Assembly: GCF_017814975.1 (NCBI RefSeq)
Contig: NZ_JAGIQA010000024.1
Location: forward strand, 1-64,000
DNA: 64,000 nucleotides
From: Cupriavidus consociatus
Lineage (GTDB): Bacteria > Pseudomonadota > Gammaproteobacteria > Burkholderiales > Burkholderiaceae
Direction of reading: 5' to 3'
A program made the position numbers and the translations under genes. Below, one piece after another: positions 25,648 to 34,241 of the stretch (positions are counted from its first letter, which is position 1; every line of letters begins with the position of its first letter). A model generated the notes under the pieces. It was given only the letters and a program-made list of their open reading frames with translations. It searched no databases and was not told where the DNA came from.

Positions 25648-26267
25648 GATGTTTTGTCTTGGTCTGGTAAGGAGTCCGCGGCCAGTTTGGCCGAGCGGGT
25701 CCGTGCGGACCTTGACGCAGAACAAGTCGGGAAGTCGCCACAAACGGGGCGTCGCGATCCCGCGACAACGCTGTTGCGGCAGCAATCTCCGCTAATAACC
25801 ACATGCGGAATCATTCGTGGCACGCCGGCGCGCCAGCCCTTACGCTGTGCAGGAGATCAGCGCCCGCACGCTTGCACGCGCAGGCGGGCGCCGTGGCACC
25901 GGGCATGTCGTGGGCGTCCGCAAGGGCGTCTTTCCGGGTGTGCTCCGTGGGGGCGGGGCACACCGGTTTTCTTCGGATCCCCCTGCAGCGAGCGCCGTGG
26001 ATCGGGTCTTCGCGCGATTGCGTTCGTGCTCACTCGCGCCGGCGCGTCCGAATCCGATCAGGGTAAGGGCTGCACCAAACGGCGGTGTTGCGCCGCTTCG
26101 CCACCCCCGTCATGCCGGTCCGGCTCGACCGAAGGACGGTGCGTGTGCGCTGAAAGCATGAGGCACGCGCCAGGTCCGTACGTTATCCCTCAGTCATCTG
26201 GCCGGTATTGCGCCGGAACCGTTGCGCCTAGTCTGGTAGCGCGGGAAAAAACACACGGGGGAACATC
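25648..26267. other. 620-bp intergenic region between ompW and the lipoprotein gene
   Basis: Divergent promoters for ompW and the lipoprotein gene must lie here. A short perfect hairpin GGTCCG-TG-CGGACC occurs at 25698-25711. Open frames on both strands lack family features, and I see no RNA gene or clear operator. Confidence 0.5.
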
Positions 26268-27614
26268 ATGAGACTGAGAACCTGGGCAGCCTGGCTGGCA
26301 GGCACTGCCATGACATTTATGCTGGCCGGCTGCGGCGGTGGTGGCGGTGGCTCGAGCTCGCCCGCCACGCCTGCCGCGACCACGCCGCTGACCTTCACGG
26401 TCAAGATGAGCACGACCTCGGGCGAGGTTGGCGTGGGCCGCACGCTCACCATCAGCGCGCTGGCGGTGGACAGCAACGGCGTCGATGTCAGCGGCAATAC
26501 GGTGTTCACCTGGAGCAGCGTCGACAATGGCGTTGCCACGGTCGAACCGGTCGCGGCTACGCCGGCCAGTGCGGTGGTCCGCGGCATCGCCACCGGTACC
26601 ACCAACGTGCAGGTGGTCGCGACGGTCAGGAACGCCGACAACACCACCACCACGCTGCCTGCGCAGACCGCCACCATTACCGTGGTGCCGGCTTCCGTGG
26701 TCAGCTACAGCCTGTCGATTCCCAATACCAATCTGTCGATGAGCGATGGCCAGGAGCTGCCGGTCAAGGTGTCGCTGATCGACAGCAATGGCAATGACGT
26801 CTCGGCCAGCGTCAACAGCTGGGCGTGGGCGAGCAGCGCCACCGCGGTCCAGGTGACGGCCAGCCAGAACAGCGCCACGCTGAAGGCGAGCAACAGCTCG
26901 ACCACCGCGGCGGTGACGGCTGATGTGTCAGTGTCGGTCACGGCGCCGGATGGCCGCGCGATCGGCGGCGTCATCGTGGTGACGGTCGCGAAGAACGGTT
27001 CGGCCACCTATCGCGTGGTGACGACGAGCAACGGCCAGCCGGTGGATGCGCTGCAGGTGTTCAGCGAACGCCCGGCGAGCTTCACCTCGCGCGTGCTGCG
27101 CAACGACGGCCAGGACGTCACGGCCGACTTCGATGGCACCTGGACCTATACCGACACTTCGCCGACCCTGTCGGCTTCGGAAGCCGCCGGTACGCACGAC
27201 GCCACGGTCAGCAGCAGCCTTGCCAAGGGCACCGGCCCGGTCCAGAGCACGCTGACGGTGACCGCCGTCAGCACCAAGCTGGGCGTGAGCTCGACGGCCA
27301 GCCTGGCCGTGACTGAGAATCCCACCTGGGCGCTGGTCGGCGACATCCAGCAACCGCTGACGCTGCTGCAAGCGCTGCCGGTGGAGGTGACCGCACGCAT
27401 GAAGCACCTTGGCGATGATGCACAGTACACCGAGTGCAAGGACTGGGCATGGGAGCACACCGGGCCCGTGTCGCTGACGCCCAGCATGTTTGCATTGCCC
27501 AATCAGGTGCGCGCGACCGGCACCGCCGCCGGCGACTTCACCATCACCGCGACCTGCACCGCGATCGCGGACAACACGCCGCTGAAGCTGGTCTTCGTCG
27601 GTACCGTCAAGTAA
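26268..27614 (+). CDS. Ig-like (BIG2-type) surface lipoprotein
   Basis: A 448-residue lipoprotein. The lipobox LAGC is at about residues 20-23, followed by a poly-glycine tether (GGGGGGSSSP). The rest is built of beta-sandwich modules of roughly 100 residues with bacterial Ig-like features (LTISALAVDSNGVDVSG, NGVATVEPV, VVRGIATGTTNVQVVA, and later LPVKVSLIDSNGNDVSA). It should be anchored in a membrane and act in adhesion or scaffolding; no catalytic motif is visible. A terminator follows 27 bp after the stop. It stands alone. Confidence 0.8.
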   Translation: MRLRTWAAWLAGTAMTFMLAGCGGGGGGSSSPATPAATTPLTFTVKMSTTSGEVGVGRTLTISALAVDSNGVDVSGNTVFTWSSVDNGVATVEPVAATPASAVVRGIATGTTNVQVVATVRNADNTTTTLPAQTATITVVPASVVSYSLSIPNTNLSMSDGQELPVKVSLIDSNGNDVSASVNSWAWASSATAVQVTASQNSATLKASNSSTTAAVTADVSVSVTAPDGRAIGGVIVVTVAKNGSATYRVVTTSNGQPVDALQVFSERPASFTSRVLRNDGQDVTADFDGTWTYTDTSPTLSASEAAGTHDATVSSSLAKGTGPVQSTLTVTAVSTKLGVSSTASLAVTENPTWALVGDIQQPLTLLQALPVEVTARMKHLGDDAQYTECKDWAWEHTGPVSLTPSMFALPNQVRATGTAAGDFTITATCTAIADNTPLKLVFVGTVK

Positions 27615-27640
27615 GCAGCAACGTTCCCGCGCGCAAGTGA

Positions 27641-27667
27641 AACGCCCTCCGATCCGGAGGGCGTTTT
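27641..27667 (+). terminator. Rho-independent terminator
   Basis: AACGCCCTCC-GAT-CCGGAGGGCGTTTT: a strong GC stem flanked by A and T runs, just after the lipoprotein gene. Confidence 0.9.
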
Positions 27668-27783
27668 GCATTGGTGTGGACCGCAGCTGCCCGCGTCGGC
27701 GCTGGTTGGCCCTCTGCGCCGCTTGCCGGAAACAGGCATGGAGGAGGGTCGGTGGTTCCTGGCGCGACGACATTTCTCGCAAA

Positions 27784-28173
27784 GCGTACCCATTTCTGCG
27801 TGACAACAAAAATCAGCTTCAGGCAGCAACAGAGCCCCCGCCAGCTCCGCCAAGCTCGCGCATTGCCAGCAGCGCAGCCCACGCCAGCCAGTGCCATGCA
27901 CGCAGAGCGTACCCATTTCTGCGCACCACTCAACAGGCCTGCGCGGCCTGCGGCGCACGCTCGCCAGCCCGCCCTGGGTCGCAGCACGAATGCTTGCAAA
28001 CTGTGGCGAGCGCATCGCGCGCGAGCCGCGGCGTACCCATTTCTGCGCATCACTCAACCGGCCTGCGCGGCCTGCGGCGCACGCTCGCCAGCCCGCCCTG
28101 GGTCGCAGCACGAATGCTCGCAAACTGCGGCGAGCGCATCCCGCGCGAGCAGCGGCCGTACCCATTTCTGCGT
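27784..28173 (+). repeat. Array of four 18-bp elements spaced 123-125 bp, with a tandem 124-bp duplication
   Basis: GCGTACCCATTTCTGCG(T/C) begins at 27784, 27907 and 28031, and with one changed base at 28156. The stretches 27907-28030 and 28031-28155 are near-identical tandem copies (only about six differences). The first interval (27784-27906) has similar length but different sequence. The region has no credible gene. The whole non-coding patch runs 27668-28234. Confidence 0.8.
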
Positions 28174-28234
28174 ACAGGAGTAAACGAGCTACGAAAGTGG
28201 AAATGGAGGGAAAAAAAGGGAAAAGACGCGCCGT

Positions 28235-28549
28235 TCAGCGCTTGCGCACGAAGCGAACGACCTGCTCGGCAGGCTTTCCTTGCGCGTCGGTGGCGTTGGC
28301 GGTGTTGGATCCGCAGGTGTTGCAGCGCCCGTCGTCACAGCCGCTGGCGCAGCCCGAGGCCGCCTGGGGGGCCAGCCAGCGCACCAGCCGGCCGCGCCAG
28401 CCGCTCGCGGCGCCGCCGCCCAGGCGTGTCGCGAGCGCGGCCTTGACGCGCTCGCGCGTGCGCGGCGCATAGCGCGCCACCACCGATACCGCGCACGCCA
28501 GCACGATCAGCGGGACCAGCAGCGTTTCGATGGCGTGGTAGAGCGTCAT
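28235..28549 (-). CDS. Small membrane protein of the feo operon (DUF6587-like)
   Basis: A 104-residue protein with one N-terminal membrane helix (LLVPLIVLACAVSVVARYA), a basic middle, and a cysteine cluster (SGCASGCDDGRCNTCGS) that could bind metal or a cluster. It ends in a basic tail. It follows feoB by 13 bp on the same strand, the position occupied by FeoC or similar accessory proteins in other bacteria. The family name is from memory and less certain than the layout. A role in assembling or regulating FeoB is inferred. Confidence 0.7.
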   Translation of the reverse strand: MTLYHAIETLLVPLIVLACAVSVVARYAPRTRERVKAALATRLGGGAASGWRGRLVRWLAPQAASGCASGCDDGRCNTCGSNTANATDAQGKPAEQVVRFVRKR

Positions 28550-28562
28550 GGCAGCGAGGGCG

Positions 28563-30422
28563 TCAGCTGAACAGCAGCGCGACGCGATAAGTGACGAACG
28601 CGGCCAGGTAGGCCAGCCCGGTCAGGTACACGATCGACCCTGCCATGACCTTCCAGGAGTTGGTCTCGCGGCGGATCACCGCCAGCGTCGAAATGCACTG
28701 CGGCGCGAATACATACCAGGCCAGCAGCGCCAGCGCGGTAGCCAGCGACCATTGCGCCGCGATCATCGGCGCGAGCTGAGTGGCCATGGCTTCCTCGCTC
28801 CCCGACAGCGCATATACCGTCGCCAGCGCGCCCACCGCCACTTCGCGCGCGGCCAGGCCCGGCACCAGCGCGATGCAGATCTGCCAGTTGAAGCCCACCG
28901 GCGCGAACACCTTCTGCAGCGCGTGGCCGATCATGCCGGCAAAGCTGTAGTCGATGGCCGGCGCGGTGGCGCCTTCCGGCGGCGCCGGGAAGGTCGACAG
29001 GAACCACAGCAGCACGGTCAGCGTCAGGATCACCTTGCCCACACGTGACAGGAAGATCCGGGCACGCTCCCACAGGCCGATGGCCACGTCGCGCACATTG
29101 GGGATGCGGTACGACGGCAGCTCCATCAGCAGCGGATGGTCGGTGCGGCCGCGGCGGAAGAACTTGAGCGCATAGGCCACCACCAGCGCGCTGACGATGC
29201 CGGCCACGTACAGCGTGAACAGCACCAGCCCCTGCAGATTGAACAGGCCCATCACCGTGCGTTCGGGGATGAAGGCGCCGATCAGCAGTGCGTACACCGG
29301 CAGCCGTGCCGAGCAGGTCATCAGCGGCGCCACCAGGATGGTGGTGAGGCGGTCGCGCGGATCCTGGATGGTACGCGTGGCCATGATGCCAGGGATCGCG
29401 CAGGCAAAGCTCGACAGCAGCGGAATGAACGAACGCCCGGACAGCCCCGCGCCCATCATCAGCCGGTCCAGCAGGAATGCGGCGCGCGGCAGGTAGCCCG
29501 ATTCTTCCAGCGTGAGGATGAACAGGAACAGGATCAGGATTTGCGGCAGGAACACCACCACGCTGCCGAGGCCCGCGATCAGGCCGTCGACCAGCAGGCT
29601 CTTGAGCAGGCCGTCGGGCAGATGCGCGCCAAGCAGTGCGCCGGCCCAGTGCACGCCGCCCTCGATGCCGTCCATCAGCGGCTCGGCCCACGAGAACACT
29701 GCCTGGAACATCAGGAACAGCAGCACCGCCAGCAGCAGCAGGCCGAACACCGGGTGCAGCACGATGCGGTCGAGGCGGTCGTCCAGCGCGGCGGTGCGCG
29801 CCGGCATGCTGACCGCCGCGGCCAGCATGCGGTTGACTTCGCTGTGCACGTCGATATCGCTGGCTGGTTCGGGCGTAGACGGGGGCACGGCGGGCAGGGC
29901 GCCGTCGAGCAGCGCCAGCAGTGCTGCCGCGCCGTCGCGCTTGACCGCCACGGTGCTGACCACCGGCACGCCCAGCGCGGCAGCCAGCTTGTCGCGGTCG
30001 ATCCGGATGCCGCGGCGCGCGGCGGCGTCGCTCATGTTGAGCACCACCACCATCGGCAAGCCCAACCGGCGCAGTTCCAGCACGAAGCGCAGGTGCAGGC
30101 GCAGGTTGGTCGCGTCCACCACCGAGACCAGCAGGTCGGGACGCTGCTCGCCGGCGCGCACGCCCAGGCAGACGTCGCGCGTGATCGCTTCATCCAGGCT
30201 GGCCGCGTGCAGGCTGTAGGCACCCGGCAGGTCCAGAATGCGGACCTGCCGTCCGGCGGGGGAGACGAAATGGCCTTCCTTGCGCTCGACGGTCACGCCG
30301 GCGTAGTTGGCCACCTTCTGTCGGCTGCCGGTCAGTCGGTTGAACAGTGCGGTCTTGCCGCAATTGGGATTGCCTACCAGCGCGATGCGCAGGGCAGGAG
30401 TCGGGGAAGCTGCTGCAGACAT
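28563..30422 (-). CDS. feoB: Ferrous iron transporter FeoB
   Basis: A 619-residue inner-membrane Fe(II) importer. The N-terminal G domain has G1 GNPNCGKTALFNRLTG (near residue 17), G3 DLPGAYSL and G4 VLNMSD. The C-terminal half has paired Gate segments with the conserved cysteines seen in SFACAIPGIMATRTI and LMTCSARLPVYALLIGAF. It is shorter than E. coli FeoB (773), mainly through a reduced linker and fewer terminal helices. feoA lies 13 bp upstream, and a Fur box precedes the operon, so iron-repressed expression is expected. Confidence 0.95.
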   Translation of the reverse strand: MSAAASPTPALRIALVGNPNCGKTALFNRLTGSRQKVANYAGVTVERKEGHFVSPAGRQVRILDLPGAYSLHAASLDEAITRDVCLGVRAGEQRPDLLVSVVDATNLRLHLRFVLELRRLGLPMVVVLNMSDAAARRGIRIDRDKLAAALGVPVVSTVAVKRDGAAALLALLDGALPAVPPSTPEPASDIDVHSEVNRMLAAAVSMPARTAALDDRLDRIVLHPVFGLLLLAVLLFLMFQAVFSWAEPLMDGIEGGVHWAGALLGAHLPDGLLKSLLVDGLIAGLGSVVVFLPQILILFLFILTLEESGYLPRAAFLLDRLMMGAGLSGRSFIPLLSSFACAIPGIMATRTIQDPRDRLTTILVAPLMTCSARLPVYALLIGAFIPERTVMGLFNLQGLVLFTLYVAGIVSALVVAYALKFFRRGRTDHPLLMELPSYRIPNVRDVAIGLWERARIFLSRVGKVILTLTVLLWFLSTFPAPPEGATAPAIDYSFAGMIGHALQKVFAPVGFNWQICIALVPGLAAREVAVGALATVYALSGSEEAMATQLAPMIAAQWSLATALALLAWYVFAPQCISTLAVIRRETNSWKVMAGSIVYLTGLAYLAAFVTYRVALLFS

Positions 30423-30435
30423 ATTCCGGAAGGGC

Positions 30436-30768
30436 TCAGGCGGTCCGCTTGGTCCGCTCGTTCGGTGTGGGCGCCGTGGCGCCGGCCTGTTCGCCCGCTT
30501 CGGCGGGCGCGATGCTGGTCACCGAGGCGCTAACAAGCTCGACGCCGATGCGCGCCGCTTCCACGCGGCGCAGCGCAAAGCGCGTAAAGCCGATCTGCGC
30601 GACCAGAGGATCCATGCCGAACGGACCATAGGCGATGACCTGGACGATCTCGCCGGGGACAAAGCCAAGTTCTCGCAGGCGGCGCGCGACAGGGTCGCCC
30701 GGCGTGGCGTCGTCCACCGATTGCACTACGGCGGGCGTGCGCCGTGGAAGTTCAGACAACCGCATCAT
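30436..30768 (-). CDS. feoA: FeoA, SH3-like partner of FeoB
   Basis: A 110-residue cytosolic protein with the FeoA-domain pattern RRLRELGFVPGEIVQVIAYGPFGMDPLVAQIG, ending in ALRRVEAARIGVEL and a short A/E-rich tail. FeoA docks on the FeoB G domain and is needed for ferrous uptake. The start at 30768 (MMRL) has GGAAGC ahead; the next codon is also ATG. First gene of the feo operon. Confidence 0.93.
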   Translation of the reverse strand: MMRLSELPRRTPAVVQSVDDATPGDPVARRLRELGFVPGEIVQVIAYGPFGMDPLVAQIGFTRFALRRVEAARIGVELVSASVTSIAPAEAGEQAGATAPTPNERTKRTA

Positions 30769-30838
30769 GCTTCCAGTCCGTGGGCGCGGTCGTCCAACGC
30801 GGCCGAATTGCGGCCGGCATGACCTCGCCGGGTACGTA

Positions 30839-30857
30839 AATGAAAATCGTTTTCATT
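30839..30857. promoter_or_regulatory. Fur box upstream of feoA
   Basis: AATGAAAATCGTTTTCATT is a near-perfect 19-bp palindrome matching the Fur consensus (GATAATGATAATCATTATC pattern). It lies 70 bp before feoA, so ferric-iron repression of feoAB is strongly suggested. The rest of 30769-31162 holds no gene that I can support. Confidence 0.85.
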
Positions 30858-31162
30858 GTATCGCAAATAGGGCAGGACGACGCCCCACAAGTGCCGGGCA
30901 CGCCAGCCGCCATGCCGCTACGCGGCAGGAGGCGAATGATAACCGGTGACAGCACCTTCGAAGGGGTCAAGCTTAAGGCGGGACGGCAGTCACGTCCGCG
31001 CGGTCGCACACATGCGCGCCACCGTTGCGGAGTTCGGTTGTCCAAAACCTAATGCAACAGGTTTCATGCAGCATGATGCAATTACTGCATTTGCGTTATT
31101 GGATGCCGCAAGCCTGCGGCGTTAAGCTGCAAGCACGCTGAACACCCCGTTCCACGCGTACT

Positions 31163-32098
31163 TCACAAGCCATCGGCCGCAGCGCCGGTGGCTTTTTCTT
31201 TGGACGCCATCTCTTTCGGCGCCGCCTGCGCGGCGACCATCGCCACAAAGTTGTCGCGGGCGGGATGGTCGGGCGCCGTCTTCCACACGCAATAGACTTC
31301 AGAGCGCACCGCCGTGCCTGCCAGCGGCCGGAACGCTGCGCCTGCCATGCCAGAGCGCGCCAGTGCCGCTGGCACCAGGGCGACACCCATGCCCTGCGAA
31401 ACCAGCGATACCACCGAGAGCCAGTGGCGCACTTCGTGCCGGATCTGAGGGTAAAACCCCTGGGCCGCGCACATATCGAAGATACGGCTGTAGTAATCCG
31501 GCGACGCCTTGCGCGAGAACAGCACGAAGGCCTCGCCGCGCAGGTCAGCCAGCGGCAGCTCCGGCTGCGCCGCGAGCGGGTGGTCCGCCGGCAGGCAACA
31601 GACGAACGGTTCGGTGTGCACCCGCGTGGCCCGCAGCGAGTCGGGCACCCGGCCGGTGTGGATAAAGGCCGCGTCGAGCTCGTCGTGCAGCAGCGCATCG
31701 ATCTGCTCCTGCGAGTTCAGTTCGGTCAGCGCCACCTGGATGCCAGGGTAAGCCGCCTCAAAGCCGCGCAGGAGCTGCGGCAGGCCTCGATACAGCATCG
31801 AGCCGACAAAACCCACCCGCAGCCGGCCGATGGCACCCGCTTCGATCTCGCGCGCCAGCAGCCGCGCCGCTTCGGCCTGCGCCAGCAAGGCCGTGGCCGA
31901 CTCACGGAAGGCGCGTCCCGCCGCGGTCAGGCGCACGCCGCGGCTGTCGCGGTCGAACAGGCGGGCGCCGACCGAGGCTTCAAGCTGCTGGATGTTCAGC
32001 GACAGCGGCGGCTGCGAGATGGCAAGCCGGCGCGCTGCCCGGCCGAAGTGCAGTTCCTCTGCCAGCACAAGGAAATAGCGCAAGTGACGGAATTCCAT
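31163..32098 (-). CDS. LysR-family transcriptional regulator
   Basis: A 311-residue LysR regulator: MEFRHLRYFLVLAEELHFGRAARR, then SQPPLSLNIQQLEASVGARLF, with an effector domain from about residue 92 (GRLRVGFVGSMLYRGLPQLL). This is the CatR/BenM-like subgroup pattern used in aromatic or acyl-acid catabolism. It is divergent from the acyl-CoA dehydrogenase - Bug - CaiB operon. An A+T palindrome with T-N11-A (32103-32117) sits five bases ahead of its start, ideal for autoregulation and control of the operon. Confidence 0.88.
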   Translation of the reverse strand: MEFRHLRYFLVLAEELHFGRAARRLAISQPPLSLNIQQLEASVGARLFDRDSRGVRLTAAGRAFRESATALLAQAEAARLLAREIEAGAIGRLRVGFVGSMLYRGLPQLLRGFEAAYPGIQVALTELNSQEQIDALLHDELDAAFIHTGRVPDSLRATRVHTEPFVCCLPADHPLAAQPELPLADLRGEAFVLFSRKASPDYYSRIFDMCAAQGFYPQIRHEVRHWLSVVSLVSQGMGVALVPAALARSGMAGAAFRPLAGTAVRSEVYCVWKTAPDHPARDNFVAMVAAQAAPKEMASKEKATGAAADGL

Positions 32099-32102
32099 GG
32101 CG

Positions 32103-32117
32103 ATACAAAATTTGTAT
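32103..32117. promoter_or_regulatory. LysR operator (T-N11-A palindrome)
   Basis: ATACAAAATTTGTAT is a perfect palindrome around a central base and contains the T-N11-A core. It is located between the divergent LysR and acyl-CoA dehydrogenase genes. Confidence 0.6.
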
Positions 32118-32230
32118 TGATCGAGCCAATTTTAGAATTAGACGCAAATCCATGGGGTTTGAATAATGCAGGTCAAAGGGCCGCAGCGTGTTCGCCAACC
32201 ATGCCGGTCCACCCGCCAAGGAGACCAGAC

Positions 32231-34030
32231 ATGCCGACTAGCGCCGTGCGCGATACCGCACCTCACGCCCAGCCCGACAGCCCCGCCGCCGCCCATCCGG
32301 TGCCCGACCGCCAGGGCGGCAGCCTGTTTGCTGCCGACCCCGAGTTGCGCGCACTGCTGCCGCTCTATCTGCCGGCGGACCTGTTCAGCCACCTGCTGCC
32401 GCACCTGGAGCGCATGGGCGCGCTGGCTGGAGGGGTGCTCGACGAACTGGCCGCCGTGGCCGACCACAACCCTCCGACGCTGAGCTACCGCACCCGCAGC
32501 GGCGTCGACGCGCAGCGCATCGACAAGCATCCTGCCTACGTGGAAATGGAGCGCGTGGCCTTTGCCGAATTCGGGCTGGCGGCCGCCTCGCACCGCGGTG
32601 GCGTGCTCGGCTGGAACAAGCCCATGCCGCCGGCGGCGAAGTACGCGCTCACCTATCTGTTCGTCCAGGCCGAGTTCGGCCTGTGCTGTCCGCTGTCGAT
32701 GACCGACTCGCTGACACGCACGCTGCGCAAGTTCGGCGATCCGGCGCTGGTCGAAAAATTCTTGCCCAACCTGACCACGCAGGTGTTCGAAGACCTGTAT
32801 CAGGGCGCCATGTTCATGACCGAGCAGGGCGCAGGCTCCGACGTGGCCGCCACCGCCACGCGCGCGGCGCGCGACGCCGGCGCCGAGGGCGGCTGGCGCC
32901 TGCACGGCGACAAGTGGTTCTGCTCCAACCCCGACGCCGCGCTGGCGATGGTGCTGGCGCGCGTGGAAGACGAAGCCGGCAACGCCGTCCCCGGCCACAA
33001 GGGCGTGTCGCTGTTCCTGCTGCCGCGCAAGCTGGCCGACGGCAGCGACAACCAGTACCGCATCATCCGGCTCAAGGACAAGCTCGGCACGCGCTCGATG
33101 GCCAGCGGCGAGATTCGTCTCGAAGGCGCGCAGGCTTACCTCGTCGGCGAACCCGGCCGCGGCTTCGTGCAGATGGCCGACATGATCAACAACTCGCGCC
33201 TGTCCAATGGCGTGCGCGCCGCAGGCCTGATGCGCCGCGCGCTGACCGAGGGCCTGTTCATCGCGCATGAACGCCGCGCCTTCGGCAAGCGCCTGGAAGA
33301 CATGCCGCTGATGCGCCGCCAGTTGCTCAAGCTGACGCTGCCCACCGAACAGGCCCGCACCATGGTGTTCCAGACCGCCGAGGCGCTGCGCCGCGCCGAT
33401 GCCGGGGAGGCCGACGCCTACCCGCTGATGCGCATCCTGACACCGCTGATCAAGTTCCGCGCCTGCCGCGACGCGCGCAAGGTCACCGGCGACGCGATGG
33501 AGATCCGCGGCGGCTGCGGCTATATCGAGGAATGGAGCGACCCGCGCCTGGTGCGCGACGCCCACCTCGGCTCGATCTGGGAAGGCACCAGCAATATCGT
33601 CGCGCTCGACGTGCTGCGCGCAATCCGCCGCGAAGGCGCGCTGCCGGTGCTGCAGGCACATCTTGCCGGGCTGCTGGCCGATACGCCGATGCACGCGCAT
33701 GCACGCGCCACGTTTGAGGCCGCCATCGCCGCTGCGGCGAAACTGGCCGCGCAGGCCGCCGAAGCCGGCGCCGAGGGCGACCTGCTGGCGCGCCAGGCGG
33801 CTTCCGCGCTGTACCACGTGACCACCGCGGTGGCAATGGCGTGGGAAGCGGGCCGCATCGGCTCGGTGCGTCGCATGCGCCTGGCACAACTGGTGCTGCG
33901 CCACCGCGTGCTGCCGCAGGATCCGCTGGCGGCAGCCACCGAGCCGGAGTGGCTGGCCGAGACGGTGGCGCCTCCCGCCGATGGCGTGGTGCGCGCGGCC
34001 GGCGCGGTCGCCGACGTCAACGTGTTCTGA
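32231..34030 (+). CDS. Acyl-CoA dehydrogenase family protein
   Basis: A 599-residue flavoprotein. The FAD/acyl-CoA dehydrogenase middle segment appears as MFMTEQGAGSDVAATATRAA and WRLHGDKWFCSNPDA. The C-terminal helical domain has the family motif RGGCGYIEEWSDPRLVRDAHL followed by SIWEGTSNIVALDVLRA. It is longer than the 380-400-residue classic forms, with N- and C-terminal extensions as in AidB/IBR5-like members. It oxidises a CoA thioester at the alpha-beta bond. The CaiB-type CoA transferase two genes later could supply that thioester from an acid bound by the Bug protein between them. AAGGAGACC precedes the ATG. Confidence 0.88.
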   Translation: MPTSAVRDTAPHAQPDSPAAAHPVPDRQGGSLFAADPELRALLPLYLPADLFSHLLPHLERMGALAGGVLDELAAVADHNPPTLSYRTRSGVDAQRIDKHPAYVEMERVAFAEFGLAAASHRGGVLGWNKPMPPAAKYALTYLFVQAEFGLCCPLSMTDSLTRTLRKFGDPALVEKFLPNLTTQVFEDLYQGAMFMTEQGAGSDVAATATRAARDAGAEGGWRLHGDKWFCSNPDAALAMVLARVEDEAGNAVPGHKGVSLFLLPRKLADGSDNQYRIIRLKDKLGTRSMASGEIRLEGAQAYLVGEPGRGFVQMADMINNSRLSNGVRAAGLMRRALTEGLFIAHERRAFGKRLEDMPLMRRQLLKLTLPTEQARTMVFQTAEALRRADAGEADAYPLMRILTPLIKFRACRDARKVTGDAMEIRGGCGYIEEWSDPRLVRDAHLGSIWEGTSNIVALDVLRAIRREGALPVLQAHLAGLLADTPMHAHARATFEAAIAAAAKLAAQAAEAGAEGDLLARQAASALYHVTTAVAMAWEAGRIGSVRRMRLAQLVLRHRVLPQDPLAAATEPEWLAETVAPPADGVVRAAGAVADVNVF

Positions 34031-34054
34031 CGCGGTAGCCATTCCCCTTTGTTT

Positions 34055-34177
34055 GCTCCCCTCTCCCGCCTCGGGAGAGGGGCCGGGGGAGAGGGCAGGC
34101 GGTGGCATACCGATACGCCTCGCTTCGTTGATGCTCCCGCCCTCTCCCCAACCCTCTCCCGCAAGCTGGAGAGGGAG
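34055..34177. repeat. Palindromic CCCTCTCCC/GGGAGAGGG repeat pair
   Basis: Two hairpin-forming units in opposite orientation: CCCTCTCCCGCCTCGGGAGAGG near 34060-34080 and CCCTCTCCCGCAAGCTGGAGAGGG near 34153-34176, joined by a unique middle. The same unit occurs at 36405 and 38329. A REP/BIME-like repetitive family; here it separates acyl-CoA dehydrogenase from the Bug gene. Confidence 0.75.
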
Positions 34178-34241
34178 CACCCCCAGACGCCCCATACCAT
34201 CCCGCCCCCGCGGGAGACGTCCTATACCAGGAGACAACGCC

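Noticed and set aside
25817..26161. 114-codon plus-strand frame in the ompW upstream gap
   Set aside because: No ribosome-binding site, arginine/proline-rich shadow composition and no family resemblance.
27784..28173. CRISPR-like appearance of the regular 18-bp array
   Set aside because: Intervals are 123-125 bp, two of them are near-identical to each other, the repeat is too short, and no cas gene is present.
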